Assembly (NCBI GenBank): GCA_041391225.1
Contig: JAWKOL010000012.1
Span: forward strand, 124,001-188,000
From: RI-153 sp041391225
GTDB taxonomy: Bacteria > Chloroflexota > Anaerolineae > Caldilineales > Caldilineaceae
Length of the DNA stretch: 64,000 nucleotides
Reading direction: 5' to 3'
Program-made: the position numbers and the translations under genes
In this document: positions 36,763-45,470 of the stretch, in pieces
Position numbering within the stretch: the stretch's first letter is position 1
Layout: each line of letters opens with the position of its first letter
Notes under the pieces: generated by a model
Seen by the model: the letters and a program-made list of their open reading frames with translations, nothing else
The model's database searches: none
What the model was told of the DNA's origin: nothing

Positions 36763-37761
36763 ATGCCCAAACTCAAAGCACTCTATCTTCTCAACGAAGC
36801 GGCTTTCGACGTGATCTACGGTCCCGACGAGCGCGCGGACGTAGCCGAACTTGTAGATGTAATCGCGCCGTTGCAGACGGCGCGATCGGTGGCGGACGAT
36901 CCCGCCGTTCTCGCCGATGTGGACGTGATCCTCAGCGGGTGGGGCATGCCCACGATGGACGAGGCATTCCTCGCCGCCGCGCCCAACCTCAAGGGCGTGT
37001 TTTACGGCGCGGGGTCGATCAAGCGCATGGTCACCGACGCCTTTTGGGCGCGCCAGATCCCCATCACCAGCGCCTATGCCGCCAACGCTGTGCCGGTGAT
37101 CGAGTACGCACTGGCCCAGATCCTGCTCTCGCTCAAACGCACGTGGCACTACATGTTCGCCATCCGCGCCCAAGGACAGTACATCCCGCGCACGCCTGTC
37201 CCCGGCGCGTATGGCAGCACAGTGGGCATCATCTCGCTGGGCATGATCGGCAGCGGCGTGGCGCAGAAGCTCCAGCAGTTCGACGTGCGCGTCATCGCCT
37301 ACGATCCCTTCGTCAAGCCGGAACGCGCCGCCGAACTGGGTGTGGAACTCTGCTCGCTCGAAGACGTCTTCCGCCGCGCCGATGTGGTGTCGCTCCACGC
37401 ACCGTGGCTCGATGAGACGGTGGGCCTGCTGCATGGTCACCACTTCGCCGCCATGAAACAGGACGCCACCTTCATCAACACCGCCCGCGGCGCCATCGTC
37501 CGCGAAGACGAGATGATCGCGGTCCTGCAAGATCGCCCGGATCTGTGGGCGATCCTCGACGTCACCTACCCGGAGCCGCCTGTTCCCGGTTCGCCACTCT
37601 ACACCCTGCCCAACGTCGTCCTCACCCCGCACATCGCCGGTTCGCTCAACAACGAATGCCGCCGCATGGGCCGCCTCACCGTGGAAGAACTGCGCAAATT
37701 CGTCAACGGGGAAGCGCTGACGTGGGAAATTGGTCGTGTGCAAGCGGCGATTATGGCATGA
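36763..37761 (+). CDS. D-isomer 2-hydroxyacid dehydrogenase family protein, 332 aa
   Basis: NAD domain: YGSTVGIISLGMIGSGVAQK (a GxGxxG variant with SLGMIGSG), VVSLHAPWLDET, INTARGAIVREDEMI (catalytic Arg region) and NVVLTPHIAGS (catalytic His). Reduces or oxidises a 2-keto/2-hydroxy acid in the cytosol, for instance a uronate or keto-sugar-acid breakdown product. ATG at 36763 follows AAGAGAA. The neighbouring isomerases and Gfo/Idh gene support sugar-acid use. Confidence 0.88.
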   Translation: MPKLKALYLLNEAAFDVIYGPDERADVAELVDVIAPLQTARSVADDPAVLADVDVILSGWGMPTMDEAFLAAAPNLKGVFYGAGSIKRMVTDAFWARQIPITSAYAANAVPVIEYALAQILLSLKRTWHYMFAIRAQGQYIPRTPVPGAYGSTVGIISLGMIGSGVAQKLQQFDVRVIAYDPFVKPERAAELGVELCSLEDVFRRADVVSLHAPWLDETVGLLHGHHFAAMKQDATFINTARGAIVREDEMIAVLQDRPDLWAILDVTYPEPPVPGSPLYTLPNVVLTPHIAGSLNNECRRMGRLTVEELRKFVNGEALTWEIGRVQAAIMA

Positions 37762-37768
37762 GGGGAAT

Positions 37769-37919
37769 TTTCGATTTGCGATTGACGATTTACGATTGTC
37801 TGGTCGAGGACCTGACTGGATGGCTCGAATATCGATTTTGTCTACATCGCATTTCCCTACAGCGGCGTCATCGCCTCAACACGACAATCGTAAATCGTCA
37901 ATCGAAAATCGAAAATAGG
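37769..37919. repeat. Hairpin repeat, CGATTTA family
   Basis: Left arm TTTTCGATTTGCGATTGACG and following, to GATTGTCTGGTCGAGGA. Right arm CCTCAACACGACAATCGTAA and following, to 37918. The arms pair over about 45 nt with few mismatches, larger than the 7-nt words alone. Confidence 0.88.
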
Positions 37920-37927
37920 ACATTCCC

Positions 37928-38692
37928 ATGCTCACACCCGGTCTCGTTTCCATCACCTTCCGCCCGCTTTCGCCCAAGGAAATTGTGGATCTCGTCGTGC
38001 GCGCCGGATTGACGGGCATCGAGTGGGGTGGTGACGTCCACGTGCCGCACGGCGAGGACGGCATTGCCGGCGCCGTGCGTACGATCACCGAGGACGCCGG
38101 TCTGCGCGTGGCGGCATATGGCTCGTACTACCGAGTGGGCCACGACGAGACAGGTCCTTTCGAGGCGGTGCTGGCGTCCGCCGTGGCGCTAGGTGCGCCG
38201 CTGATCCGCGTCTGGCCCGGCACCCAGGGGAGCGATACCGCCGACGATGCCTACTTTGCCCGCGTCGTCGAAGACAGCCGCCGCATCGCCGATTTGGCCG
38301 CGGCGGAAGGCATCCGCGTCATCTACGAATTCCACCGCAACACGCTCACCGACACCAACGCCGCCGCCCGTCGCCTGCTCGAAGCGGTGGATCACCCCAA
38401 CGTGGGCAGCTACTGGCAGCCGCCGCGCGGCTACAGCGTCGAAGACAACCTGGCCGGTCTGGACGCCGTCTTCCCCTGGCTGGCTGGCGTCCACGTTTTC
38501 AACTGGCATCGCGAAACCCACGAACGTCTGCCCCTCGCCGCCGCCGCCGATTGGAAACAGTATCTCGCCAAGGCCAACAGCTGCGGACGCGATCTTTACG
38601 CGCTGATCGAGTTTGTCCGTGGCGACGCGCCGGAGCAATTCCTGGACGATGCGGCGGCGTTGAAGACTTGGATTGCAGAGGCAGAGGATTAG
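37928..38692 (+). CDS. Sugar phosphate isomerase/epimerase-like TIM barrel, 254 aa
   Basis: Xylose-isomerase-like fold: VVRAGLTGIEWGGDVHVPHG, GIRVIYEFHRNTLTD (metal Glu region), PWLAGVHVFNWHRET (His) and LYALIEFVRGD (Glu). Start ATG at 37928 follows the repeat with a weak ribosome site. The last residues AEAED and the TAG stop fall in a GCAGAGGATT-type repeat. Substrate unknown; adjacent to a second member of the fold and to a 2-hydroxyacid dehydrogenase. Confidence 0.85.
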   Translation: MLTPGLVSITFRPLSPKEIVDLVVRAGLTGIEWGGDVHVPHGEDGIAGAVRTITEDAGLRVAAYGSYYRVGHDETGPFEAVLASAVALGAPLIRVWPGTQGSDTADDAYFARVVEDSRRIADLAAAEGIRVIYEFHRNTLTDTNAAARRLLEAVDHPNVGSYWQPPRGYSVEDNLAGLDAVFPWLAGVHVFNWHRETHERLPLAAAADWKQYLAKANSCGRDLYALIEFVRGDAPEQFLDDAAALKTWIAEAED

Positions 38693-38693
38693 G

Positions 38694-38765
38694 ACACGGA
38701 TTTGCAGGATTTTCAGGAGGCAGATGGAGATGCAGAGGATTGAACACAGATTGACACAGATATTT
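38694..38765. repeat. CACGGATT / GCAGAGGATT word repeat
   Basis: Words related to AACACGGATT and CAGGATTTTCAGGAGG run from the stop codon of the TIM-barrel gene for about 70 nt. A clear opposite arm was not found. The rest of the gap to 38898 shows only the next ribosome site. Confidence 0.6.
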
Positions 38766-38898
38766 TCAGTTTTTGGTGGGGATGCCTTGGCTTTTCTCCG
38801 CATACTTTGGATTTTGTGCGATGATGGTTGTCCGTCACCTGCATACCTGCCACATGCCACCAGCCCTTTTGACTTTTGCCCTCAAAGGAGACTTTTCT

Positions 38899-39720
38899 AT
38901 GCCCGACCGATTTCCTCTCGTTTTTAGCACCTTGGGTTGCCCGGATTGGACGTTGGAACGCGCTGCCGAAGAGGCGGTGAAGGACGGCTATGTCGGCCTC
39001 GAAGTGCGTGTGTTGGATGGCCAGATCATTCCGCCGGATTTGGACGCGACCGGGCAGCAGCGCATCCGCAAGGTGATGGCCGATACAGGACTCGTCATCG
39101 TGGGGTTGGGCGCGTCGACGCGCTTTTCGTCGCCCGACGTGGCCGAGCGCCAGGCCCAGGAAGCGCAACTGCGCCAATACCTTCGCCTCGCCCGCGCCCT
39201 CGATGTCCCCTACGTGCGCACCTTCGGCGGCGACGTCGCGCCAGGACACACCATCGACGAGACCGTCGACTGGCTGGCCGCAAGCCTCGCCAACGTGATG
39301 GACGAAGCCGAAGCGCAGGGCGTCACCGTCTTGTTGGAGACACACGACGCATTCTGCCGCGGCCAGGAAGTGGGGCGCGTGCTGGCGAAGGTCGATCATC
39401 CTCGCCTAAAAGCCGTGTGGGATGTCCACCACCCCTACCGCAAGGGCGAATCCATCGAAGACACCTGGCGGTTCATCGGCGCGCGCACTGCCCACGTCCA
39501 CATCAAAGACGCCCGCCTCAAGCCCGACGGCGACTGGCAGTTGGTCCTCTTGGGCGAGGGCGAAGTACCCAACAAAGCCATCGTCGATCTGCTCATGAGC
39601 GAAGGATACAAGGGCTATCTCTCGGTGGAATGGGAAAAGAAGTGGCACCCCAAGATTGAGGAGCCGGAGATCGCGCTGCCGCAGCACGCGGCGCTGTTGC
39701 GCGAGTGGATGAATGGGTGA
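38899..39720 (+). CDS. Sugar phosphate isomerase/epimerase-like TIM barrel, 273 aa
   Basis: RFPLVFSTLGCPDWTLERAA opens the barrel, then VTVLLETHDAFCRG (metal Glu), LKAVWDVHHPYRKGE (Asp-x2-His), HVHIKDARLKPDG and GYLSVEWEKKWHP (Glu). ATG at 38899 follows AAAGGAGAC, which decides it over upstream ATGs. Function as for its neighbours: an isomerase or epimerase of a sugar or keto-sugar. The TGA stop is part of the GGGTGACA repeat that follows. Confidence 0.87.
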   Translation: MPDRFPLVFSTLGCPDWTLERAAEEAVKDGYVGLEVRVLDGQIIPPDLDATGQQRIRKVMADTGLVIVGLGASTRFSSPDVAERQAQEAQLRQYLRLARALDVPYVRTFGGDVAPGHTIDETVDWLAASLANVMDEAEAQGVTVLLETHDAFCRGQEVGRVLAKVDHPRLKAVWDVHHPYRKGESIEDTWRFIGARTAHVHIKDARLKPDGDWQLVLLGEGEVPNKAIVDLLMSEGYKGYLSVEWEKKWHPKIEEPEIALPQHAALLREWMNG

Positions 39721-39874
39721 CAAGGTGACAGGGTGACAGGGTGACAGGGTGATCCTGTTGGCGAACCTGTTCATGGGGTTGCCCCCCCTGCCGACATCGA
39801 AAAGTCGCCTCAGCGACTGGAGAAAATTTCTGCAAGCGCCTGAGGGCGCTTTTCGGTGTCAGGGCGGGATTTCA
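39717..39874. repeat. GGGTGACA tandem words followed by an imperfect terminator-like hairpin
   Basis: Four GGTGACA(G/A) words (39717-39750), then a palindrome with arms CCCTGCCGACATCGAAAAGT and, reversed, CTTTTCGGTGTCAGGGCGGG (39787-39873), including CGCCTCAG/CTGAGGGCG pairing. It separates the convergent TIM-barrel and WD40 genes. Confidence 0.8.
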
Positions 39875-39888
39875 ATCCCGTTGCGAAT

Positions 39889-42027
39889 TCATACGTAACT
39901 CCCGCGGTGAATCTGATACGCGTAGATCGCCCCGCTCGCATCGCCTATCACCAGCACGTCCTGCCCTGCACACGCCAACGACAGGATCGCCTCGTCGTGG
40001 TGGAGGATCGCCCGTGGCTGTCCGCTGCGATCCCAGAAGCGCACGGCGCCATCCTGCCCGGCCGTGATGATGAAGGCGCCGTCGGGCGTCACCGTTACAT
40101 CGTTGACCCAGTCGGTGTGGCCTTCGAGGACAATTTCGGGCTGACGGCTCGCCAACGACCAAATCTCCGCGGATTCGTCGTCCGACGCCGACACGAAGCC
40201 GCTGCCGTCGGGCAACAGCGCCAACGCGGAGACGGCATTCTCGTGATCGACGAATGTATGCAGCAATGCGCCGTCTTCGATGCGCCAGAGACGGATAGTT
40301 TCGTCGCCCGATGCGGAGAGCATCTCTTGGCCGGAGGGCAACACGATCAACGCGTAGACAGCGCCGCGGTGATCGGTGAGGGTGTATTCTGCATCACCGG
40401 AGACCAGGTTCCAGATCTTGATGGCCCACGTCTCGGTGGCGGTGACGATGCGCTGGCTGTCGGGTGTCACCGCCACGGCGAGGACAGCGCCACGGTGGGC
40501 GCCGATTAGCGCAGGCGCCGCCGTCGGCGTGGTCAACGACCAGCGGCGCAAATTGCCGTCTTCGTCGGCGCTCACGAAACCCTCGCCATCGGGCAGCAGC
40601 GCCAGATCCATCACCGCGCTCTGGTTGGCGTAGGTGTGACGGCAGACACCAGCGCCCACATCCCAGATCTTGATGCCGCCATCCCTGGCCGCGGACAGCA
40701 CCTGCCCGCCACCCGCATCAGCAACCAACGCGTAGACGGCCCCGCTGTGCGCGTCACGGCTGTTGTCTTCCACCTCGCCCAGTTGCCACAGCACCAGCGC
40801 CCCATCCACCGATGCCGTCAGCGCACGGTGACCGTCTCCGCTGAAAGCAACCGCGGTGACAGGGCCGTCGTGCCCTTCCAATGGCTGCAAGATCTGCTCT
40901 TGCCGGGCGTCCCAATGAAAAACGTGGCCGTTGTTGTCGCCCGAAAGGATCTGTTCACCATCAGGCGAAAAGGCCACCGTCCGAACAGCCGCGCTGTGAC
41001 CGTGCAACGCCGTCAGCAGCGCGCCTGTTTGGAAATCCCACAGGCGTAGCGCGCGGTCATCGGCGGCGGTGATCACATGACGCCCATTCGGATGGATCGC
41101 CAGATGCGAGACAAAGCCCCCCACCAGATCGATGGCGCGATCGAGGCGCGCCGACGCCAGATCCCACACCCGTAGCGTGCGGTCGTCACCGGCAGAGACG
41201 GCAAGTTCGCCCGACGCGTCCACAGCCACAGCCATCACCCGATCCGTGTGGCCGCTGAGCAGGCCGAGCATTTCGGCGGAGTCGGCGTCCCAGATGCGTA
41301 GCGTGCGATCATGGGCCGCCGACACCAGATGTCGGCCATCGGGCGTCAGGGCTAGGGAGCGCACCGTGTCGGTGTGTCCTTCGAAGACGGCTTTACATTC
41401 GCCGCTGCACAGATCCCAGCGGCGCAGCGTGGCGTCGCGCGAGGCCGAAATCGCCCAATCGCCGCTCGGGCTGATGGACACAGCGGTAACCTGATCGATG
41501 TGGCCGGTAAGGACGCGCACAGGTTCACCGGTGAGCAGATCCCACAGGATCAACGCGCCGTCGGCCGCGCCAGATAGGGCGTAAGCGCCGTTGGGGGCAA
41601 CCGCAGCCGCGTTGACGGCGCCGGCGTGGCCGGTGAGTCGGCGCAAAAACGCCGAAGAAAGCCACCGCGCCCGCCACAGATAACGCAAGTGCAATCGTGA
41701 CAGTTGAGCGAGGTAGATGCCCGCCGAGTCCGCCAGGGCAGGCAGGCCGAGAACCACGGCCCGGTTGTGTACCTGTTGCGCGAAACGCGTTTCGTCCCGC
41801 GTCTCCAGCGCCGCGGCCAGGTTCGCCGACTCACTCTGAAGCAGGCGAATCAACCGCTCCAGCGTGCGGCGCTCGTCCAGGCTTAGCCCCTGCGCCGAAG
41901 ACGATTCGCGTAGCAGGTTCACCAGTTCGATCTGTGTGCCGTCCAGGCCCAGGGCGCGGCAAGATTGCGCCAAAGTCTGTGCGTTCAGCCAATGACTGAG
42001 AAGCGCCGAGGATTGCGTAGACGTCAT
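39889..42027 (-). CDS. WD40-repeat protein with 14 blades, 712 aa
   Basis: Start ATG at 42027 follows AAGGAGA. The first 150 residues are helical (HWLNAQTLAQSCRALGLDG, then LERLIRLLQSESANLAAALE) and match no family I know. After that I count 14 WD40 units, each near 41 residues, with the GH...D...W-D/N/S pattern, for example TGHIDQVTAVSISPSGDWAI and DATLRRWDL. Fourteen units would make two seven-bladed propellers. No signal peptide or membrane helix: a cytosolic scaffold. The promoter at 42082-42090 fits. Function unknown. Confidence 0.88.
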   Translation of the reverse strand: MTSTQSSALLSHWLNAQTLAQSCRALGLDGTQIELVNLLRESSSAQGLSLDERRTLERLIRLLQSESANLAAALETRDETRFAQQVHNRAVVLGLPALADSAGIYLAQLSRLHLRYLWRARWLSSAFLRRLTGHAGAVNAAAVAPNGAYALSGAADGALILWDLLTGEPVRVLTGHIDQVTAVSISPSGDWAISASRDATLRRWDLCSGECKAVFEGHTDTVRSLALTPDGRHLVSAAHDRTLRIWDADSAEMLGLLSGHTDRVMAVAVDASGELAVSAGDDRTLRVWDLASARLDRAIDLVGGFVSHLAIHPNGRHVITAADDRALRLWDFQTGALLTALHGHSAAVRTVAFSPDGEQILSGDNNGHVFHWDARQEQILQPLEGHDGPVTAVAFSGDGHRALTASVDGALVLWQLGEVEDNSRDAHSGAVYALVADAGGGQVLSAARDGGIKIWDVGAGVCRHTYANQSAVMDLALLPDGEGFVSADEDGNLRRWSLTTPTAAPALIGAHRGAVLAVAVTPDSQRIVTATETWAIKIWNLVSGDAEYTLTDHRGAVYALIVLPSGQEMLSASGDETIRLWRIEDGALLHTFVDHENAVSALALLPDGSGFVSASDDESAEIWSLASRQPEIVLEGHTDWVNDVTVTPDGAFIITAGQDGAVRFWDRSGQPRAILHHDEAILSLACAGQDVLVIGDASGAIYAYQIHRGSYV

Positions 42028-42081
42028 TGCATCTCCTTGTGCCTGGTTTGTTATTTGCGCCTTGGGGCTTTTGGTGTTGAG

Positions 42082-42090
42082 ATTATAGCA
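42082..42090 (-). promoter_or_regulatory. Extended -10 promoter element for the WD40 gene
   Basis: On the minus strand TGCTATAAT, a perfect extended -10, ends about 55 nt before the ATG at 42027. Confidence 0.5.
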
Positions 42091-42200
42091 CAAGCGCAAA
42101 AATCGCCATCTTCCCCGATGAAAGAGCGGGCGCGTTGGTCTATGCTGGCGGCTGATCATGTCCCATCCAAGTCGCAGCATAGAGAAGAAAAGAGGAAGTA

Positions 42201-43389
42201 ATGAGAAAATCTGCGTTTGTGTTGATGACGATGGCCCTGCTTGGCCTGGCTACGATGATGCAGCTTGCGCCGACACTTCAGGCGCGAAATCGCCAGGAGA
42301 CGGTACCCGACGCCACGCCGCACATCTACCTGCCCTGGATCGTCGCCATGACAGCGCCCACGCCGACCAGCACACCTACGGCCACACCAACTTCTACATC
42401 AACACCGACGGCAACAGCAACGCCAACCGAGACAGCGACGCATACACCCGAACCAACGGCCACATCCACGCCGCTGCCCACACCCGGCGCCGACGTCTAC
42501 TTCAACATCGCCCTGCTGCAAGGATGTGCGCCCAATGCCGGCGTCACCTACGTGCAGGGAACGACATACATCGAAGGTGCGCCGGCAAACGGCTATCTGG
42601 TGGCCTTCAGTTGGGTGGCGGACGGCCCAATCGTGGCCTACACGCAGTCGGGACCGCACGAAGGCTATCCCGGCTGGGATCCCGGCTTCTATTCGCACAT
42701 CTTGCAATCCAACGGTCCCCGCGAGGGATTGGTATTTCTGGATCATCGACGAAAACCAGACGCGTATCTCAGAGATCGGCTTTGTCCACACCCACGGCGT
42801 CGCCGGCGACGGCATGTGCCAGCAGGCGGTGATCGATTTCGACTCGCGCGGCAGTCAAGCGCCGGCGCCCACCAGCACGATCACGTCGGCCACACCCACC
42901 AACACACCTACGTCCACACCGACGGTTACGGCCACGCCGAACGCTGTGACGTTTCAACTGATCGATCATCATCTGCTTGATGTGGTGGAAAACGGCGGCT
43001 GGATCGACGGCGATTCGGTCCACTGTGGCGAGAAGCACGAACTGCGTGTGCAGGTGCTCGATGGTCAGGGCGCACTGCTGAACGGCGTGGCTGTGGAAGG
43101 CATCTGGACGCACGAAGTCTACACCACCGGCGTACAGGGCAAAGGTGACGGCATCGCCGAGTTCCTGCTCTGGGGCAGCGGCGAGGACGTGCGCGTCATC
43201 CGCGACGTCGGCGGCAGCGCAGTCACCAGCGATGTGGCGGCCCGCAACACAACGCAGACGCGCGAAATCGCCGACGAACAGCTCATTCAGGCCCGCTACT
43301 GCAAGGACACGGCCAGTTGCGCCGTCTTCAAGGAACAATTTGGCTGCAATGGTCATTTCAGTTGGCGGGCGACGTTTCAGAAAAGATGA
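42201..43389 (+). pseudogene. Secreted protein with two Pro/Thr-rich linkers (one frameshift)
   Basis: A signal peptide is clear (MRKSAFVLMTMALLGLATMM, cleavage after the hydrophobic stretch). Then come a TPT/TATP-rich linker (about residues 53-95), a domain starting ADVYFNIALLQGCAPNAGVT, a second TPTNTPTSTPTVTATP linker and a C-terminal domain with NGGWIDGDSVHCGEKHELRV and RYCKDTASCAVFKEQFGC (possible disulfides). The frame shifts near 42728: the first frame ends at NGPREG and the next resumes WYFWIIDENQTRISEIG. One missing base repairs it (about 395 aa). Domains not recognised. Confidence 0.7.
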
Positions 43390-43461
43390 TGGGATAATGG
43401 GGATGATGGGATGATGCACGGCACTCTCCATCATCCCCATCATCCCCATCATCTCATCTAT
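43384..43461. repeat. Hairpin repeat, GGGATGAT family
   Basis: GATGGGATAATGGGGATGAT and following faces CATCATCCCCATCATCCCCA and following. Starts at the stop codon of the secreted protein (TGA inside the first word). Sister copy at 34593. Confidence 0.88.
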
Positions 43462-43491
43462 ATTGGATCGTGTTTCAGAAAGGACATTACC

Positions 43492-44337
43492 TTGTCTCGC
43501 TTGCATGGAAAGGTCGCCGTGATCACCGGCGGCACGCGTGGACTTGGCCTGGCCATCGCTCAGGCCTATGCGAAGGAAGGTGCGGCTGTGGTGGTGGCGT
43601 CGCGTACGGAATCGTCGGTGCAGCGCGCCGTGACGAGTTTGCAGGCCGATGGCGCACGGGCCGGCGGCGTCACCTGCGATGTGGGCGATGTAAAACAAGT
43701 TCAAGCGCTGGTGGACTATGCTGTGGACACATTCGGGCGCCTCGACATCTGGGTGAACAACGCCGGCATCAGCGCGCCGTATGGCCCCACGCTGGAAGTG
43801 CCGCCCGAACGGTTCATCAACGTGATCCAGACCAACATTCTGGGTACTTACTACGGCTCCATCGTGGCGATGCAACACTTCGTGGCGCAGGGCAACGGCA
43901 AGCTGATCAACCTGCTCGGGCGCGGTGACAAGCAGCCCACAGCCAACCAAAATGCCTACTCCAGCAGCAAAGCCTGGATCCGCAACTTCACCCTGGCCCT
44001 GGCCGCGGAATACAAAGCGAGTGGCGTGGGTGTCTACGCGTTCAATCCTGGGCTGGTCCTCACCGAACTGCTTTCGGATCTGGAAGTCATGGCCGGCCAC
44101 GAACAGGAAGTTCAGCCGCTCAAAATCGTGACACGGCTGTGGGCGGATCCACCCGAAGTGCCGGCGCAGAAGGCTGTGTGGCTGGCCGGTCCCGCCACAG
44201 ACGGGCGCACGGGGTTGTCCGTCACCGCGCTGACAAAGACGCGGCTGATCAGCGGCGTGTTGCTGGAGGCATGGCGTCGGCTCAGCGGACAGCCGTTGCC
44301 GGAGATGAAATTGAACGTACAGTCGGTGCAACCATGA
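43492..44337 (+). CDS. SDR-family oxidoreductase, 281 aa
   Basis: TTG start at 43492 is fixed by AAAGGA 9 nt upstream. The Rossmann motif is VAVITGGTRGLGLAIAQAYA, then LDIWVNNAGIS (NNAG). The catalytic Tyr-x3-Lys is in NAYSSSKAW (Tyr and Lys present). An unusual LLGRGDKQ replaces the common Ser loop, so the catalytic Ser is not obvious. The 3' end overlaps the next gene by 4 nt (ATGA). It probably oxidises or reduces a sugar or sugar acid feeding the dehydratase-like enzyme that follows. Confidence 0.85.
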   Translation: MSRLHGKVAVITGGTRGLGLAIAQAYAKEGAAVVVASRTESSVQRAVTSLQADGARAGGVTCDVGDVKQVQALVDYAVDTFGRLDIWVNNAGISAPYGPTLEVPPERFINVIQTNILGTYYGSIVAMQHFVAQGNGKLINLLGRGDKQPTANQNAYSSSKAWIRNFTLALAAEYKASGVGVYAFNPGLVLTELLSDLEVMAGHEQEVQPLKIVTRLWADPPEVPAQKAVWLAGPATDGRTGLSVTALTKTRLISGVLLEAWRRLSGQPLPEMKLNVQSVQP

Positions 44338-45470
44338 AAATCACCAACATCCGCACGCAGATTGTGGGCAACCCGTGGAAGAACTGGGTCTTCGTGATCG
44401 TGGAGACCGACGAAGGGATCACCGGGCTGGGCGAGGCCACGGGCGGGCTGAAAACGAAGTCGCACGAGGCCGATGTCCACGAGATCGGGCGCTTTGTGAT
44501 CGGCGAGGACCCGACGCAGCCCGAACGCATCTGGCAGAAGATGCACAAAGGCACCTTCCTGGGGACCGGGCCGGCCATGAGCGGCATCGAAATGGCCTGC
44601 TGGGACATTCTGGGCAAGGCATTGAACGCGCCGCTGTGGAAGCTATTGGGCGGCAAGCAGCGCCCCAAGATCCGCGTCTACGCCAACGGCTGGTACAAAG
44701 GACCGCGCGAGCCGCAGTTCTTCGCCGAGCGCGCCGCCGAACTGGCCGCCCACGGCTACACCGCGCTCAAGTTCGATCCTTTCGGCAACGCCTACCGCTT
44801 CTTCGAGGGCAACGAGGAACGCAAGTCACTCGACATCGTGGCGGCAGTGCGCGAGGCAGTGGGCGACAACGTGGATCTTTGCATCGAAGGCCATGATCGG
44901 TTCAGCGTGGCCACGGCGGTGCGCGTGGGGCGGGCGCTGGCCGACTTCTACCCAATGTGGTTTGAGACGCCGGTCATGTCCACCGACATCGCAGGGACAG
45001 TGGAGGTGGCGCGCGCCATCGACGTCCCTGTGGCCACGGGTGAGCGCTTCGACACCTTGGGCCAGTTCAACCAGTTGCTCAGTCATCGCGCCGTGAGCAT
45101 CGTGCAGCCAGAGACGCTGAAGATCGGCGGGGTCTCCGGCGCGCGCAAGGCCGCTGCCGTCGCCGAATCAGCCGAGGCGTTCGTGGCGCTGCACCAGGCG
45201 CAGAGTCCCCTGCTCACGGCCATCAACTGTCACATCCACGCCACCCTGCCCAACTTCCTGATCCACGAATACTTCGATGAGTTCCTGGAGCCGTGGTCTA
45301 GCGAGATCCTGTCCGGCGTCCCCACCTTCAAGGACGGCTACATCGTCCCCGGCGACGCGCCCGGCCACGGCGTCACCCTGGACGAAGCCGCTGCCGCCCA
45401 ATATCCGTATGGGCAGAATAATTTTCTGAGGCTGTTCGAGGAGGGGTGGGAGAGAAGGAGAAACCCATGA
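44334..45470 (+). CDS. Mandelate racemase/muconate lactonizing enzyme family, acid-sugar dehydratase-like, 378 aa
   Basis: An enolase-superfamily member with intact frame. ALKFDPFG (Lys-x-Asp), VDLCIEGHDRFS (metal Glu and catalytic His), MWFETPVM (metal Glu) and VATGERFDT (metal Glu) line the barrel; the N-terminal cap starts KITNIRTQIVGNPWKNWVF. The pattern resembles galactonate/gluconate dehydratases. It would remove water from an aldonate to give a 2-keto-3-deoxy acid. It is coupled by 4-nt overlaps to the SDR gene before and the Gfo/Idh gene after, so all three act in one pathway. Confidence 0.87.
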   Translation: MKITNIRTQIVGNPWKNWVFVIVETDEGITGLGEATGGLKTKSHEADVHEIGRFVIGEDPTQPERIWQKMHKGTFLGTGPAMSGIEMACWDILGKALNAPLWKLLGGKQRPKIRVYANGWYKGPREPQFFAERAAELAAHGYTALKFDPFGNAYRFFEGNEERKSLDIVAAVREAVGDNVDLCIEGHDRFSVATAVRVGRALADFYPMWFETPVMSTDIAGTVEVARAIDVPVATGERFDTLGQFNQLLSHRAVSIVQPETLKIGGVSGARKAAAVAESAEAFVALHQAQSPLLTAINCHIHATLPNFLIHEYFDEFLEPWSSEILSGVPTFKDGYIVPGDAPGHGVTLDEAAAAQYPYGQNNFLRLFEEGWERRRNP

